A DNA stretch of 64,000 nt from G020348185 sp964525045 (lineage in GTDB: Bacteria; Nitrospirota; Nitrospiria; Nitrospirales; UBA8639), in NCBI GenBank assembly GCA_964525045.1, contig CAZGFD010000001.1, forward strand, positions 62,001 through 126,000. The letters are read 5' to 3'. Below, in pieces: positions 16,720-25,243 of this stretch (positions are counted from its first letter, which is position 1; every line of letters begins with the position of its first letter). The notes beneath the pieces were generated by a model. The model was not told where the DNA came from. It saw only the letters and a list, made by a program, of their open reading frames with translations, and ran no database searches. Position numbers and translations under genes: made by a program.

Positions 16720-17101
16720 AGTAATCCTCATTGGAAATTTGACAAGAAATCCCGAACTTCGTTACACGCCCAGCGGGACGCCCGTTGTCAACTTTCCCTT
16801 AGCCGTCAACCGTCGGTACAAACAGGCCGATGACCAGAAGGAAGAGGTTTGCTACGTTGATATTGTCGTGTTTGGCCGGCAGGCTGAACATTGTGGGCAA
16901 TATTTAAGTAAAGGAGATGGGGCGATTGTCGATGGTCGGCTCCAACAACGACGTTGGGAAACAGAGGACGGCCAAAAACGGAGTAAACACGAAATTGTCG
17001 CCCAAACGGTGACCTTTATGCCGAAAAAACAGGGTCAGGGTTCTGGAGAAGCGGAAGCATTTGACGAACCGGCTTTTGATTCAGAATTTTCTTCTTCATA
17101 G
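16703..17101 (+). CDS. ssb: single-stranded DNA-binding protein
   Basis: OB-fold protein coating ssDNA. Core MVGFNKVILIGNLTRNPELRYTPSGTPVV followed by the YVDIVVFGRQAE and YLSKGDGAIVDGRLQQRRWE strands. The acidic C-terminal tip is EPAFDSEFSSS, not the usual DDDIPF, so the partner-binding tail is atypical. ATG 16703 is preferred over an upstream ATG at 16676 because family homology starts there and GGAG lies 7 bases before. 132 aa. Confidence 0.94.
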   Translation: MVGFNKVILIGNLTRNPELRYTPSGTPVVNFPLAVNRRYKQADDQKEEVCYVDIVVFGRQAEHCGQYLSKGDGAIVDGRLQQRRWETEDGQKRSKHEIVAQTVTFMPKKQGQGSGEAEAFDEPAFDSEFSSS

Positions 17102-17125
17102 TTATTCAACCGAGGAGTTGCCTGC

Positions 17126-17353
17126 GTGGAACGAGGACGATTATTTCAAAGACGGCGTGTATGTCGGTTTTGTCACGATAGCACCCCATTGGATTATAAG
17201 GACGTCAATTTATTACGAAATTTTCTCACTGAACGGGGAAGGATTATTCCACGTCGAACCTCAGGCAATTGCTTGCGACATCAACGGCGACTGACCGTGG
17301 CGATTAAACGGGCTCGTCAGATCGCACTCCTTTCCTTTGCTGAAGAACGATGA
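17126..17353 (+). CDS. rpsR: 30S ribosomal protein S18
   Basis: 75-residue S18: RRRVCRFC, then DYKDVNLLRNFLTERGRIIPRR, SGNCLRHQRRLTVAIKRARQIALL. It carries a Cys pair (CRFC) and a further Cys in SGNC, as in zinc-type S18. GTG start with GAGGAG eight bases upstream. Completes the rpsF-ssb-rpsR unit; S18 forms a heterodimer with S6. Confidence 0.95.
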   Translation: MERGRLFQRRRVCRFCHDSTPLDYKDVNLLRNFLTERGRIIPRRTSGNCLRHQRRLTVAIKRARQIALLSFAEER

Positions 17354-17418
17354 GTCCACTGCGCCTGTTCCCTTTTACGGTTTCCGGAGAGGCTTGAGTC
17401 TGGAGGGACAACACTATC

Positions 17419-18012
17419 ATGGTGCCTGCTTCGGACCAAAGCCAGCAGAATCCGCTCCGTGTGAATTTGGATGATATTCCCCCTGAGGGGTTCCAAATGG
17501 ACTGTAAAGTGAACCCCGAATGGCTTGAGCTCCCATCTGATGAGGGAAAGGCCACAGAGAGTTTTCATTGGGAAGGGTCTTTGATGAAAACAACCGATGG
17601 TGCTTCGGTTAGCGGGAGGCTCTCGGGAGTCATCGTTCGAGAATGTGTCCGTTGCCTTCAGGAATTTAACGATCAACTATTCATTCCCTGCATGGCCGTT
17701 TTTGAGCCGAACCCAAGTGCCACAGGGCAACTATCAGAGGCAGCTCAACAATCGACGATCGGTGATCCACTGGAATCTGTTGGGGAGGAGATCTATCCCT
17801 GTGATGGGACTCAGGTTGAATTAGGAAAAATGTTACGGGAACAGGTCATTTTGACCGCACCCATCCAACCACTCTGCCGGCCGGATTGTTTGGGCCTTTG
17901 CCAGATTTGTGGTCGCAATCTTAACCAGGGAAGGTGTGGATGCGCCGAAAGAGACTCCATCTCGAAACAAGGGACCATTCGTTTTCGAGTCGGAAAAGCG
18001 AGAACCAATTAA
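17419..18012 (+). CDS. YceD family (DUF177) protein
   Basis: Recognised by the DUF177 core: a CVRCLQEF pair after the first beta segment, EIYPCDG, LGKMLREQVILTAPIQPLC and the metal-binding end CRPDCLGLCQICGRNLNQGRCGC. In plants and E. coli this family affects 23S rRNA accumulation or processing. Its usual neighbour is rpmF, exactly as here (78 bases downstream). 197 aa; ATG at 17419 without strong ribosome site. Confidence 0.88.
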   Translation: MVPASDQSQQNPLRVNLDDIPPEGFQMDCKVNPEWLELPSDEGKATESFHWEGSLMKTTDGASVSGRLSGVIVRECVRCLQEFNDQLFIPCMAVFEPNPSATGQLSEAAQQSTIGDPLESVGEEIYPCDGTQVELGKMLREQVILTAPIQPLCRPDCLGLCQICGRNLNQGRCGCAERDSISKQGTIRFRVGKARTN

Positions 18013-18090
18013 AAGCAAACATTCCACTCAAGAATCCGAATACGATTTCTGAACAAATTTCGTTTTCTTTCAAAGGAAAAAGAGTCAGAT

Positions 18091-18273
18091 ATGGCTAATC
18101 CAAAACATAAAATCTCTCGAGCACGTCGAGATAAGAGACGAACCCACAAAAAACTCACGCCCCCCAACCTTTCAATCTGTCCTCAGTGCCACGAGCCGAA
18201 ACTTCCTCACACGACTTGCCTCAATTGTGGGACCTATAAGGGAATGGCAGTCATTGCCGTTCAAGAGGGATAA
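18091..18273 (+). CDS. rpmF: 50S ribosomal protein L32
   Basis: 60 aa: MANPKHKISRARRDKRRTH, then a zinc ribbon CPQC...CLNC (C+ form), ending YKGMAVI. AAAGGAAAAAGAG precedes the ATG. The DUF177-rpmF-plsX-fabH order is a widespread operon joining ribosome and lipid synthesis. Confidence 0.97.
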   Translation: MANPKHKISRARRDKRRTHKKLTPPNLSICPQCHEPKLPHTTCLNCGTYKGMAVIAVQEG

Positions 18274-18317
18274 CGTCTCTCCTCTCAGATCGTGATCGAC
18301 TGGCACTTATTAGGCCG

Positions 18318-19349
18318 ATGAAAATTGTGGTCGATGCGATGGGAGGGGATCATGGACTCGATCCCACGGTTGAGGGTGCGGTTCAGGCATCCAGAGAACC
18401 GGGGGTTCATGTGATCTTGGTCGGAGACCAGGATCAAATTCGTGATCGTCTTGACCGGCTAAGCGGCAAAAAATCTACCCTCGAGGTGTGCCATGCCTCC
18501 CAAACCGTCGGGATGCAGGAATCCCCAGCCTTGGTTGCACGGAAAAAACGTGATTCTTCAATTTGGGTAGGGACCAATCTCGTCAAAACTGGTGAGGCGC
18601 AGGCGGTTGTGAGTGCTGGCAACACTGGTGCCACAATGGTCTCAGCGTTTTTTTTACTTGGTTCAATTCAAGGCATTGAACGTCCGGCGATCGCGGCTAG
18701 CTTGCCAACTCGGAAAGGCATGGCTGTGATGTTGGACGTCGGGGCGACAGTGGACTGCACCGCTCAGCAGCTTTATCAGTTTGGAATAATGGGCTATGAA
18801 TACGGGAAGCACATCTTAGGTCTTTCCGGCCCCCGAGTTGGCTTGCTGAGCATCGGGGAAGAGGACATGAAGGGCAATGAAGTCACCAAAGAAGCGTTCC
18901 GGATGTTGAAAGAAAGCCCGATCAATTTTATAGGTAACGTCGAAGGCCGGGATGTGTATAGTGGGAATGCGGATGTGATTGTCTGCGACGGATTTATTGG
19001 CAATGTCGCATTGAAAATCTCCGAAGGCCTTGCCGATGCGCTCAAAAAAATCCTCATGAAAGAAATTGCTCAATCCCGATTAGGTCGATTGGCGTACCTC
19101 TTTATGGCTGCTCCTCTGTTGCGTCTTCGCCGGAGAATGGACTATGCGGAGTTTGGTGGGGCCCCGTTGCTTGGCGTGAACGGGGTCAGTGTGATTTGTC
19201 ACGGTCGGTCATCTGCAAAGGCCATAAAAAATGCCATTCTCCGTGCGGATAAGCTTGCGGAAGCTGGTTTGATTGACCGGATTCGGGATGATATCGCCCA
19301 TGGCCTGAAGTCCGCAGCAGCTGAGCCTCCCATGAAGACACAGGAATGA
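18318..19349 (+). CDS. plsX: phosphate acyltransferase PlsX
   Basis: Converts acyl-ACP to acyl-phosphate for glycerophospholipid synthesis. MKIVVDAMGGDHGLDPTVEGA, SAGNTGATM, PTRKGMAVMLDVGATVDC, and the C-terminal GGAPLLGVNGVSVICHGRS are diagnostic. 343 aa. No strong ribosome site. Its last four bases (ATGA) contain the fabH start, indicating coupled translation. Confidence 0.96.
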   Translation: MKIVVDAMGGDHGLDPTVEGAVQASREPGVHVILVGDQDQIRDRLDRLSGKKSTLEVCHASQTVGMQESPALVARKKRDSSIWVGTNLVKTGEAQAVVSAGNTGATMVSAFFLLGSIQGIERPAIAASLPTRKGMAVMLDVGATVDCTAQQLYQFGIMGYEYGKHILGLSGPRVGLLSIGEEDMKGNEVTKEAFRMLKESPINFIGNVEGRDVYSGNADVIVCDGFIGNVALKISEGLADALKKILMKEIAQSRLGRLAYLFMAAPLLRLRRRMDYAEFGGAPLLGVNGVSVICHGRSSAKAIKNAILRADKLAEAGLIDRIRDDIAHGLKSAAAEPPMKTQE

Positions 19350-20320
19350 AAAGCCAAATCCTTGGAACAGGGTCCTATGTGCCAGAGCGGGTGCTCACCA
19401 ATGGCGACCTGGAACGGATGGTCGCCACCTCGGATACGTGGATCATCGAGAGGACGGGTATTCGGGAAAGACGGGTCGTGGCCCCGGGCCAGGCTTGTTC
19501 GGATCTCGCCACGGAGGCTGCGCAACAAGCCTTAAAACATGCCGGAGTCTCTGCCCCTGATTTAAGTTTGATTCTGATTGCTACCTGTACCGGCGATAGC
19601 CCCCTTCCCTCAACGGCCTGTGAGGTGCAAGAACGCCTGGGAGCCAGTCAGGCTGCCGCCTGTGATATTAATGCGGCCTGTTGTGGGTTTCTCTATGCCT
19701 TAGCCATTGCCGATGCTTATATTAAAACAGGGTTTCGTCACATTCTGGTAGTCGGGTCGGAAGTGATGTCCGTCATCACAGATTGGACCGACCGAAGTAC
19801 GTGTGTCTTATTCGGAGATGGTGCTGGGGCAGCCGTCATTGGTCCGAGTGAAAATGATGATGGTGTCCTTTCTCTGCATTTGCATGCCGACGGGCACTAT
19901 TCTGACCTTATTGCCGTTCCCGGTGGAGGGTCCAGTTGTCCTCCCTCAGAGAAAACTCTTGCCGAAAAACTCCAATTTATCAAAATGAAGGGCAACGAGA
20001 CGTTTAAAATTGCAGTCAAAACCATGGAAGGCGCGATTCGAGAGGCACTCTCAGCCAATAATTTGACTGTGGAGGATGTCGACGTATTTGTCCCTCATCA
20101 GGCCAATATTCGGATTCTCAAGGCTGTGAGCCAACGGCTAGGGCTGCCTTTCTCAAAAACCGTCATTAATCTCGACCGGTTTGGCAATACCTCTGCCGCC
20201 TCAATACCCCTGGCCTTGGATGAAGCCGTCAAAGACGGGCGAATTCAACCTGGTTCTATTGTCTTGTTCGCGGCGTTCGGAGCCGGGTTAACGTGGGCAT
20301 CAGGGGTGATGCGGTGGTAG
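19346..20320 (+). CDS. fabH: beta-ketoacyl-ACP synthase III
   Basis: Condenses acetyl-CoA with malonyl-ACP to start fatty-acid synthesis. Catalytic Cys is C112 in DINAACCGFLYAL, with a second Cys next to it; the His is in VPHQANIRIL and the Asn in RFGNTSAASIPLAL. GDGAGAAVIG and ASGVMRW are the usual thiolase-fold landmarks. 324 aa. Overlaps plsX by 4 bases. Confidence 0.96.
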   Translation: MKSQILGTGSYVPERVLTNGDLERMVATSDTWIIERTGIRERRVVAPGQACSDLATEAAQQALKHAGVSAPDLSLILIATCTGDSPLPSTACEVQERLGASQAAACDINAACCGFLYALAIADAYIKTGFRHILVVGSEVMSVITDWTDRSTCVLFGDGAGAAVIGPSENDDGVLSLHLHADGHYSDLIAVPGGGSSCPPSEKTLAEKLQFIKMKGNETFKIAVKTMEGAIREALSANNLTVEDVDVFVPHQANIRILKAVSQRLGLPFSKTVINLDRFGNTSAASIPLALDEAVKDGRIQPGSIVLFAAFGAGLTWASGVMRW

Positions 20321-20330
20321 GTAGGAAAGA

Positions 20331-20362
20331 AAAGTTTCAAGTTTCGGGTTTCGAGTTTCATG
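20331..20362. repeat. dispersed GTTTCGGGTTTCGAGTTTC repeat
   Basis: Reverse complement of the AACGAGAAACCCGAAAC wording found in tandem at 44366-44407; related pieces are at 1411, 16019, 25153 and 42460. Located between fabH and the enoyl reductase gene. Confidence 0.5.
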
Positions 20363-20448
20363 GTTAAAGATTGTGGGAAAATCACCTTTAAGGTGTAAAG
20401 ATTTATAGTTAAACTTCTATTAATTGACTTGGTTAATACGAGGTGAAA

Positions 20449-21264
20449 ATGCAAGAAGGTCAAACAACCTTTGAAAATGAATGGGCGCTCATCCTGGGAG
20501 CGTCAAGTGGTTTTGGAGAAGCAGCGGCATTAGAGTTGGCTTCTCTCGGGCTGAATATTTTTGGTGTGCATTTGGATCGGAAGACGACTCTGCCGAATGT
20601 TGAACGGATTGTGAACGACATTCGAGGCCTGGGTCGACAAGCCATTTTCTTTAACGCCAATGCTGCGGATCATGAAAAGCGACAAGAAATCCTTGAAGCG
20701 ATTCAATCGAAAGGAAAAGAGTCAGGTAGGCCCCTGTTCATAAGGGTCCTTCTCCATTCCTTGGCGTTTGGGACTCTTAAGCCCTTTATCGCCGACTCCC
20801 AGGCCGAAGCCGTTTCCAAGCCTCAAGTTGACATGACCTTAGATGTTATGGCGAATTCACTGGTGTATTGGACGCAGGATCTCGTGGCGCGTCAATTTTT
20901 TGGACGAGGAAGTCGAATATTTTCAATGACAAGTGCGGGGGGAGCACGGGTTTGGCGGACCTATGGTGCGGTATCGGCGGCCAAGGCAGCATTGGAATCA
21001 CATACCCGCCAATTAGCCTTGGAGTTGGCCCCCTTAGAGATCACGGTGAATGCCATCATGGCCGGGGTCACCGATACTCCTGCGCTTCGCAAAATTCCGG
21101 GCTCGAACGAAATGATAAAATTGGCACAACGGAAAAACCCCTCCGGGCGCCTGACCACTCCCAAAGATGTCGCAGACGTTATTGGGATATTGAGTCATCC
21201 AAAAGCCCAATGGGTAACCGGGAATGTGATCTGTGTGGATGGAGGAGAATTCATTGTTGATTAG
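20449..21264 (+). CDS. fabL: SDR-family enoyl-ACP reductase, FabL-like
   Basis: Rossmann SDR starting LILGASSGFGEAAALELA. The catalytic pair is Y172 and K179 (YGAVSAAK), a Tyr-x6-Lys spacing that marks FabI/FabL enoyl reductases rather than the Tyr-x3-Lys of FabG-type SDRs. A HSLAFGTLKPF segment resembles the FabI HSIGFA element, and AALESHTRQLALELAPLEITVNAI resembles FabL. No other enoyl reductase is present in the fab cluster, so it probably does the last step of elongation. ATG 20449 has GAGG 5 bases upstream; GTG 20443 is possible. Symbol assigned by motif only. Confidence 0.72.
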   Translation: MQEGQTTFENEWALILGASSGFGEAAALELASLGLNIFGVHLDRKTTLPNVERIVNDIRGLGRQAIFFNANAADHEKRQEILEAIQSKGKESGRPLFIRVLLHSLAFGTLKPFIADSQAEAVSKPQVDMTLDVMANSLVYWTQDLVARQFFGRGSRIFSMTSAGGARVWRTYGAVSAAKAALESHTRQLALELAPLEITVNAIMAGVTDTPALRKIPGSNEMIKLAQRKNPSGRLTTPKDVADVIGILSHPKAQWVTGNVICVDGGEFIVD

Positions 21265-21333
21265 GGCCCCGAGGTTTTTGGAAATATAACGTGGGGTTGA
21301 GGTCCTTAGGAGATTGAAATGATTCGGAAATGG

Positions 21334-21505
21334 AGATATCGAATATCCAACAAGGAATGATGAATATCGAGGGGAAAGAGAGCATTGGACCTTGCGTTGT
21401 GTTCCCTTCCTTTGAGATCAAGGTCTTCCGAGGTAATCAGAGCAGTTAGTGGGCTCAACGGGACCTCATGATTGGACATTCGGTGTTCGAAATTCGATAT
21501 TTATT
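21334..21505. repeat. long inverted repeat, GATATCGAATATCCAACAAGGAAT family
   Basis: Left arm from 21334 (ATATCGAATATCCAACAAGG, then ATGAATATCGAGGGG) and right arm ending near 21505 (GGACATTCGGTGTTCG, AATTCGATAT), spacer about 90 bases. It occupies the spacer between the FabL-like gene and fabD; no gene is seen in 21265-21627. Confidence 0.65.
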
Positions 21506-21590
21506 TAATAGGTAGTCATCAACCGATTTATCCAAAAAGTGGATTTAGGACCCGGGAAACAAAAATAATTTCAGTAGTTAAAATTTCCCC

Positions 21591-21621
21591 TTGACAACCC
21601 TATCAATTTCTCTCATATCTT
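21591..21621 (+). promoter_or_regulatory. putative promoter of fabD
   Basis: Perfect TTGACA at 21591-21596 and TATCTT at 21616-21621 (4 of 6), spacer 19 bases, which is long. The predicted transcript start falls at or a few bases before the fabD ATG (21628), and no Shine-Dalgarno is visible. Confidence 0.4.
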
Positions 21622-21627
21622 AACGAC

Positions 21628-22569
21628 ATGAATCACTCCGTAGGTTACCTTTTCCCTGGTCAAGGGTCGCAAAGTGTCGGGATGGGCCGAGCGCTTTATG
21701 AGGCCGATTCGAGCGTGCGAGCGTTATATGAAAAAGCCAATGGAATTCTTGGGTATGATCTGACCACTTTGTGCTTTGATGGGCCAGCCGACCAACTCAA
21801 TCTTACCGAATATACCCAACCGGCCTTGTTGGTGACGAGCTTGGCCGCTCTGCAATTGTTTCAATACGCCAACCTTCAACCTCAAGCTGTTGCGGGCCAT
21901 AGTTTGGGAGAATATACGGCCATTGTCGCCGCACAAGGTCTCAAGGGGGACGAGGCGATTCAGCTGGTTCAAAAACGAGGACGTTATATGGCCGAGGCCG
22001 TGGTCCCGGGCAGTGGCCTCGTTGTCGCCGTTATAGGGTCGACGGAAGAAGTGGTTCGCCAGGCCTGCAAAGAGGCTGCATCCTTTGGAATTGTTGCGCC
22101 TGCAAACTTCAATTGTCCGGGCCAAGTCGTCGTGGCCGGGGAAAAGGCAGCAGTGGAACAAGCGACAAATCTTCTTAAACAACGTGGAGTCAGAAGGATA
22201 CTTCCCCTTGCGGTCAGCGTCCCGGTTCATACACCATTGATGCAATCTGCAGCGGAAAGGTTAAAAAAAGATATTGATTCCGCTACCTGGTCTGATTTAA
22301 AGGTACCATTAATTAATAACGCACAAGCCCGTGCTCTCCATACCGCCAGTGATGTGCGTGCGTCTCTTGTTCAACAATTGCCGTCGTCGGTCTTATGGGA
22401 ACAATCGATTAGAACGATGGCCGAGATGGGAATTTCCCGTTTTGTCGAAATCGGTCCTGGAAAAGTATTAACCGGCCTCGTGAAACGGATTCTTCCTGAG
22501 GCCACCACGTACAACGTATTCGATGTCGAGTCTTTTGAGGCACTGAAACTTGCTCTTTCGGATTCGTAG
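21628..22569 (+). CDS. fabD: malonyl-CoA--ACP transacylase
   Basis: Loads malonyl onto ACP. YLFPGQGSQSVGMG is the N-terminal oxyanion motif, S92 in GHSLGEYTA the nucleophile, VPVHTPLM carries the catalytic His, and FVEIGPGKVLTGLVKRI closes the fold. 313 aa. No ribosome site precedes the ATG. Followed 12 bases later by fabG. Confidence 0.96.
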   Translation: MNHSVGYLFPGQGSQSVGMGRALYEADSSVRALYEKANGILGYDLTTLCFDGPADQLNLTEYTQPALLVTSLAALQLFQYANLQPQAVAGHSLGEYTAIVAAQGLKGDEAIQLVQKRGRYMAEAVVPGSGLVVAVIGSTEEVVRQACKEAASFGIVAPANFNCPGQVVVAGEKAAVEQATNLLKQRGVRRILPLAVSVPVHTPLMQSAAERLKKDIDSATWSDLKVPLINNAQARALHTASDVRASLVQQLPSSVLWEQSIRTMAEMGISRFVEIGPGKVLTGLVKRILPEATTYNVFDVESFEALKLALSDS

Positions 22570-22581
22570 GAAAGGTTTCGT

Positions 22582-23325
22582 ATGACACTTGATGGAAAAG
22601 TAGCTGTCGTGACCGGAGGGGCTCAGGGCATCGGTCAGGAGATTGCTACGGTGCTAGCACAAAATGGGGCGGACGTGATTGTCGCCGATCTTGACCTGGA
22701 TCGATGCAAGGAAACTGTTGCCCTGGTTCAAAAGGCCGGCCGAGAAGTCGGATCATATAAAGTGAATGTGGCGAACTGGGATGAGGTCAAAGCGATGTCC
22801 GATGGTGTTCTCAAAGAGTGGGGCCATGTTGATATACTCGTCAATAACGCCGGAATTACGAGGGATGGGCTATTAATGCGTATGAAGGAAGAAGATTGGG
22901 ATTTAGTTCTGAAAGTAAATCTCACGGGGACATTTCATTGTATCAAGGCGTTGGTTCCCTCCATGAGCAAGCAGCGCTATGGCCGAATTATTAATATTGC
23001 CTCGATCGTTGGTGCGATTGGCAATATCGGCCAAGCGAATTACGCGGCGTCGAAAGCTGCCGTGATTGGGTTGACGAAAACCGTTGCGCGGGAGTATGCA
23101 AGTCGCATGGTGACGGTGAATGCCGTCGCGCCGGGTTTCATTGATACCGAGATGACAAGGAAACTCTCAGATGAAGTGAAAGAGGCTTTGTTGAATCAAA
23201 TTCCATCCCGGCGACTTGGTCTCCCTTCGGATGTGGCAGAAGCGGTGTGTTTTTTAGCTTCCGAGGGCGCCGGGTACATCACCGGGCAAGTGCTTCATGT
23301 GAATGGCGGGATGCACATGGCATAG
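22582..23325 (+). CDS. fabG: 3-oxoacyl-ACP reductase
   Basis: NADPH-dependent SDR reducing beta-ketoacyl-ACP. TGGAQGIGQEIA cofactor loop, NNAGITRDGLLMRM, catalytic Ser in IINIASIVG and Tyr-x3-Lys in YAASKAAVIG, then AVAPGFIDTEMT and a C-terminal ITGQVLHVNGGMHM. 247 aa. The contrast with the Tyr-x6-Lys gene 1.3 kb upstream separates the two reductases of the pathway. GGAAAGG precedes the ATG. Confidence 0.97.
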   Translation: MTLDGKVAVVTGGAQGIGQEIATVLAQNGADVIVADLDLDRCKETVALVQKAGREVGSYKVNVANWDEVKAMSDGVLKEWGHVDILVNNAGITRDGLLMRMKEEDWDLVLKVNLTGTFHCIKALVPSMSKQRYGRIINIASIVGAIGNIGQANYAASKAAVIGLTKTVAREYASRMVTVNAVAPGFIDTEMTRKLSDEVKEALLNQIPSRRLGLPSDVAEAVCFLASEGAGYITGQVLHVNGGMHMA

Positions 23326-23402
23326 GAAAGGCCCCCCATTCATTTGTTTCCAACCACTGATGATCATTATTTAAGACAACCCTGAGACAGGAGGCTGAAC
23401 TG

Positions 23403-23633
23403 ATGGAGGTTGAAGAGAAGATAAAGAAAATTATTTCTGAACAGCTTGGTGTCGAAGAAGATGATGTTGTGCCGGAAGCCAAATTTGTTGACGACTTAGG
23501 CGCTGACTCTCTGGATACGGTCGAACTCGTCATGGCCTTGGAAGAGGAATTTGACATTGAAATTCCAGATGAAGAGGCGGAAAAAATTCAAACCGTTGGC
23601 GCGGCGATCGATTTTATTAAAGAGAGGGCCTAA
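23403..23633 (+). CDS. acpP: acyl carrier protein
   Basis: 76-residue acidic four-helix carrier. S36 in LGADSLDTVELVMALEEEF is the phosphopantetheine site. AGGAGG lies 8 bases before the ATG. Placed between fabG and fabF as in the E. coli cluster. Confidence 0.98.
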   Translation: MEVEEKIKKIISEQLGVEEDDVVPEAKFVDDLGADSLDTVELVMALEEEFDIEIPDEEAEKIQTVGAAIDFIKERA

Positions 23634-23821
23634 TTTACCATTTGAGTAAGTGGGAGTAGGGGATGGGATTCACGACTCTCCCAACCCTGACCGATCATGT
23701 CCCTTCTAAAGGAGTGCCCCCGAATTAGCAGTGATATCGGGTCGAATGTTGTCTCTTGAACTGATGGCAAAATTTTTAGACAATAACTTTTTTGCTACTT
23801 CGTAACGTTAGAGTTGATGTA

Positions 23822-25078
23822 ATGGATCAGGTAGCCAAACGACGGATTGTGATAACCGGATTAGGGACAGTGACTCCTCTTGGCATTGGGGTCACGAAGA
23901 CGTGGGAAGGTTTGTGCCAAGGTCGATCGGGGATCGGCTCGATTACGCGGTTCGATGCGAGCAACTATCCCGTTCGGATCGCGGGAGAAGTCAAAGACTT
24001 TAACCCCGCCGACTTTATCCCCAAAAAAGAAATTAAGAAAATGGATACGTTCATCCATTTCGCCGTGGCAGCCAGCCAAGAGGCCATGGATGATGCCAAC
24101 CTGAATATTACGCCGGAGAATGCTGACCGAATCGGAGTGTATGTGGGCGCCGGTATTGGGGGACTTCCGGCCATTGAACATTATCATAAGGTGTTGATGG
24201 AGAAGGGACCTGAGCGAGTCAGCCCATTTTTTATTCCTATGGTCATCATCAATTTGGCTTCCGGCCAAATCGCTATTCGATTTGGCGCCAAAGGGCCGAA
24301 TTCGTGCGCGGTCACGGCTTGTGCGACCGGGAATCACTGTATTGGCGACGGCCTCAGACTCATACAGCAAAATGAAGCCGATGCCATGATTGTCGGCGGT
24401 GCGGAAGCGGCCATTTGTTCCACGTCTATTGCGGGATTCGCGTCGGCCAAAGCTTTGTCTCGTCGCAATGATGAACCAGAGCGGGCCAGTCGTCCTTTTG
24501 ATAAGGATCGTGACGGGTTTGTCATTGGGGAAGGTGCTGGAGTATTGATATTAGAGGAACTTGACCATGCGCGAAGGCGCGGGGCAAAAATCTATGCCGA
24601 AGTCGCTGGGTATGCCATGAACAGTGACGCGTACCACATTACCGCTCCACCCGACGATGGAAGCGGGGCTATCACCTGCATGGAACGGGCGATTAAAGAT
24701 GCGCAAGTAGAGAAGGGTGATATTGGATATATCAACGCCCATGCGACGTCAACTTTTGCTGATAAAATTGAGACGGAAGTGATCAAACAAGTATTTGGGG
24801 AACAAGCCTATTCCATCCCGATTAGCTCGACCAAATCCATGACCGGACATTTGCTAGGGGCAGCTGGAGGAATTGAAGCGGTTTTTACAACATTGGCATT
24901 GTATAATGGAGTTTTACCTCCAACGATTAATCTGGATCATGCCGATCCAGAGTGCGATTTGGACTATATTCCAGCAAAGCCGAGAGAAAAATCCGTCAAA
25001 GCTGCCATATCGAATGCCTTTGGGTTTGGCGGAGTCAATGCATGCTTGGTGTTGAAGCGCCTGGATGACGCAGCATAG
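23822..25078 (+). CDS. fabF: beta-ketoacyl-ACP synthase II
   Basis: Elongating condensing enzyme. ITGLGTVTPLGIG at the N-terminus, catalytic Cys in VTACATGNHCIGD, His residues in NAHATSTFADKIE and STKSMTGHLLGAAGG, and NAFGFGGVNACLVLKR at the end. About 418 aa. ATG 23822 is chosen over TTG 23792 because homology starts two to three residues later. No promoter was found in the 188-base spacer after acpP. Confidence 0.96.
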   Translation: MDQVAKRRIVITGLGTVTPLGIGVTKTWEGLCQGRSGIGSITRFDASNYPVRIAGEVKDFNPADFIPKKEIKKMDTFIHFAVAASQEAMDDANLNITPENADRIGVYVGAGIGGLPAIEHYHKVLMEKGPERVSPFFIPMVIINLASGQIAIRFGAKGPNSCAVTACATGNHCIGDGLRLIQQNEADAMIVGGAEAAICSTSIAGFASAKALSRRNDEPERASRPFDKDRDGFVIGEGAGVLILEELDHARRRGAKIYAEVAGYAMNSDAYHITAPPDDGSGAITCMERAIKDAQVEKGDIGYINAHATSTFADKIETEVIKQVFGEQAYSIPISSTKSMTGHLLGAAGGIEAVFTTLALYNGVLPPTINLDHADPECDLDYIPAKPREKSVKAAISNAFGFGGVNACLVLKRLDDAA

Positions 25079-25152
25079 CAGTAGAGGACCCCAACCCGGC
25101 AGGATTGAAATTCATGATACAATACCATACCTTGTCGAGAATCCTTTGGGGT

Positions 25153-25215
25153 TTGGGGTTTCGAGATTCGGGTGAACAGATAGCAAAACTCTACTCTTTG
25201 AACCCGAATCCTAAA
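25153..25215. repeat. inverted repeat with GGGTTTCGAGATTCGGGT wording
   Basis: GATTCGGGTGAAC and GAACCCGAATC form an imperfect inverted pair with about 20 bases between, in the fabF-rnc spacer. The left part belongs to the dispersed CCCGAAAC/GTTTCGGG family. Confidence 0.45.
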
Positions 25216-25243
25216 ACTGTTAGTTATTGGATGATGTGGAACC

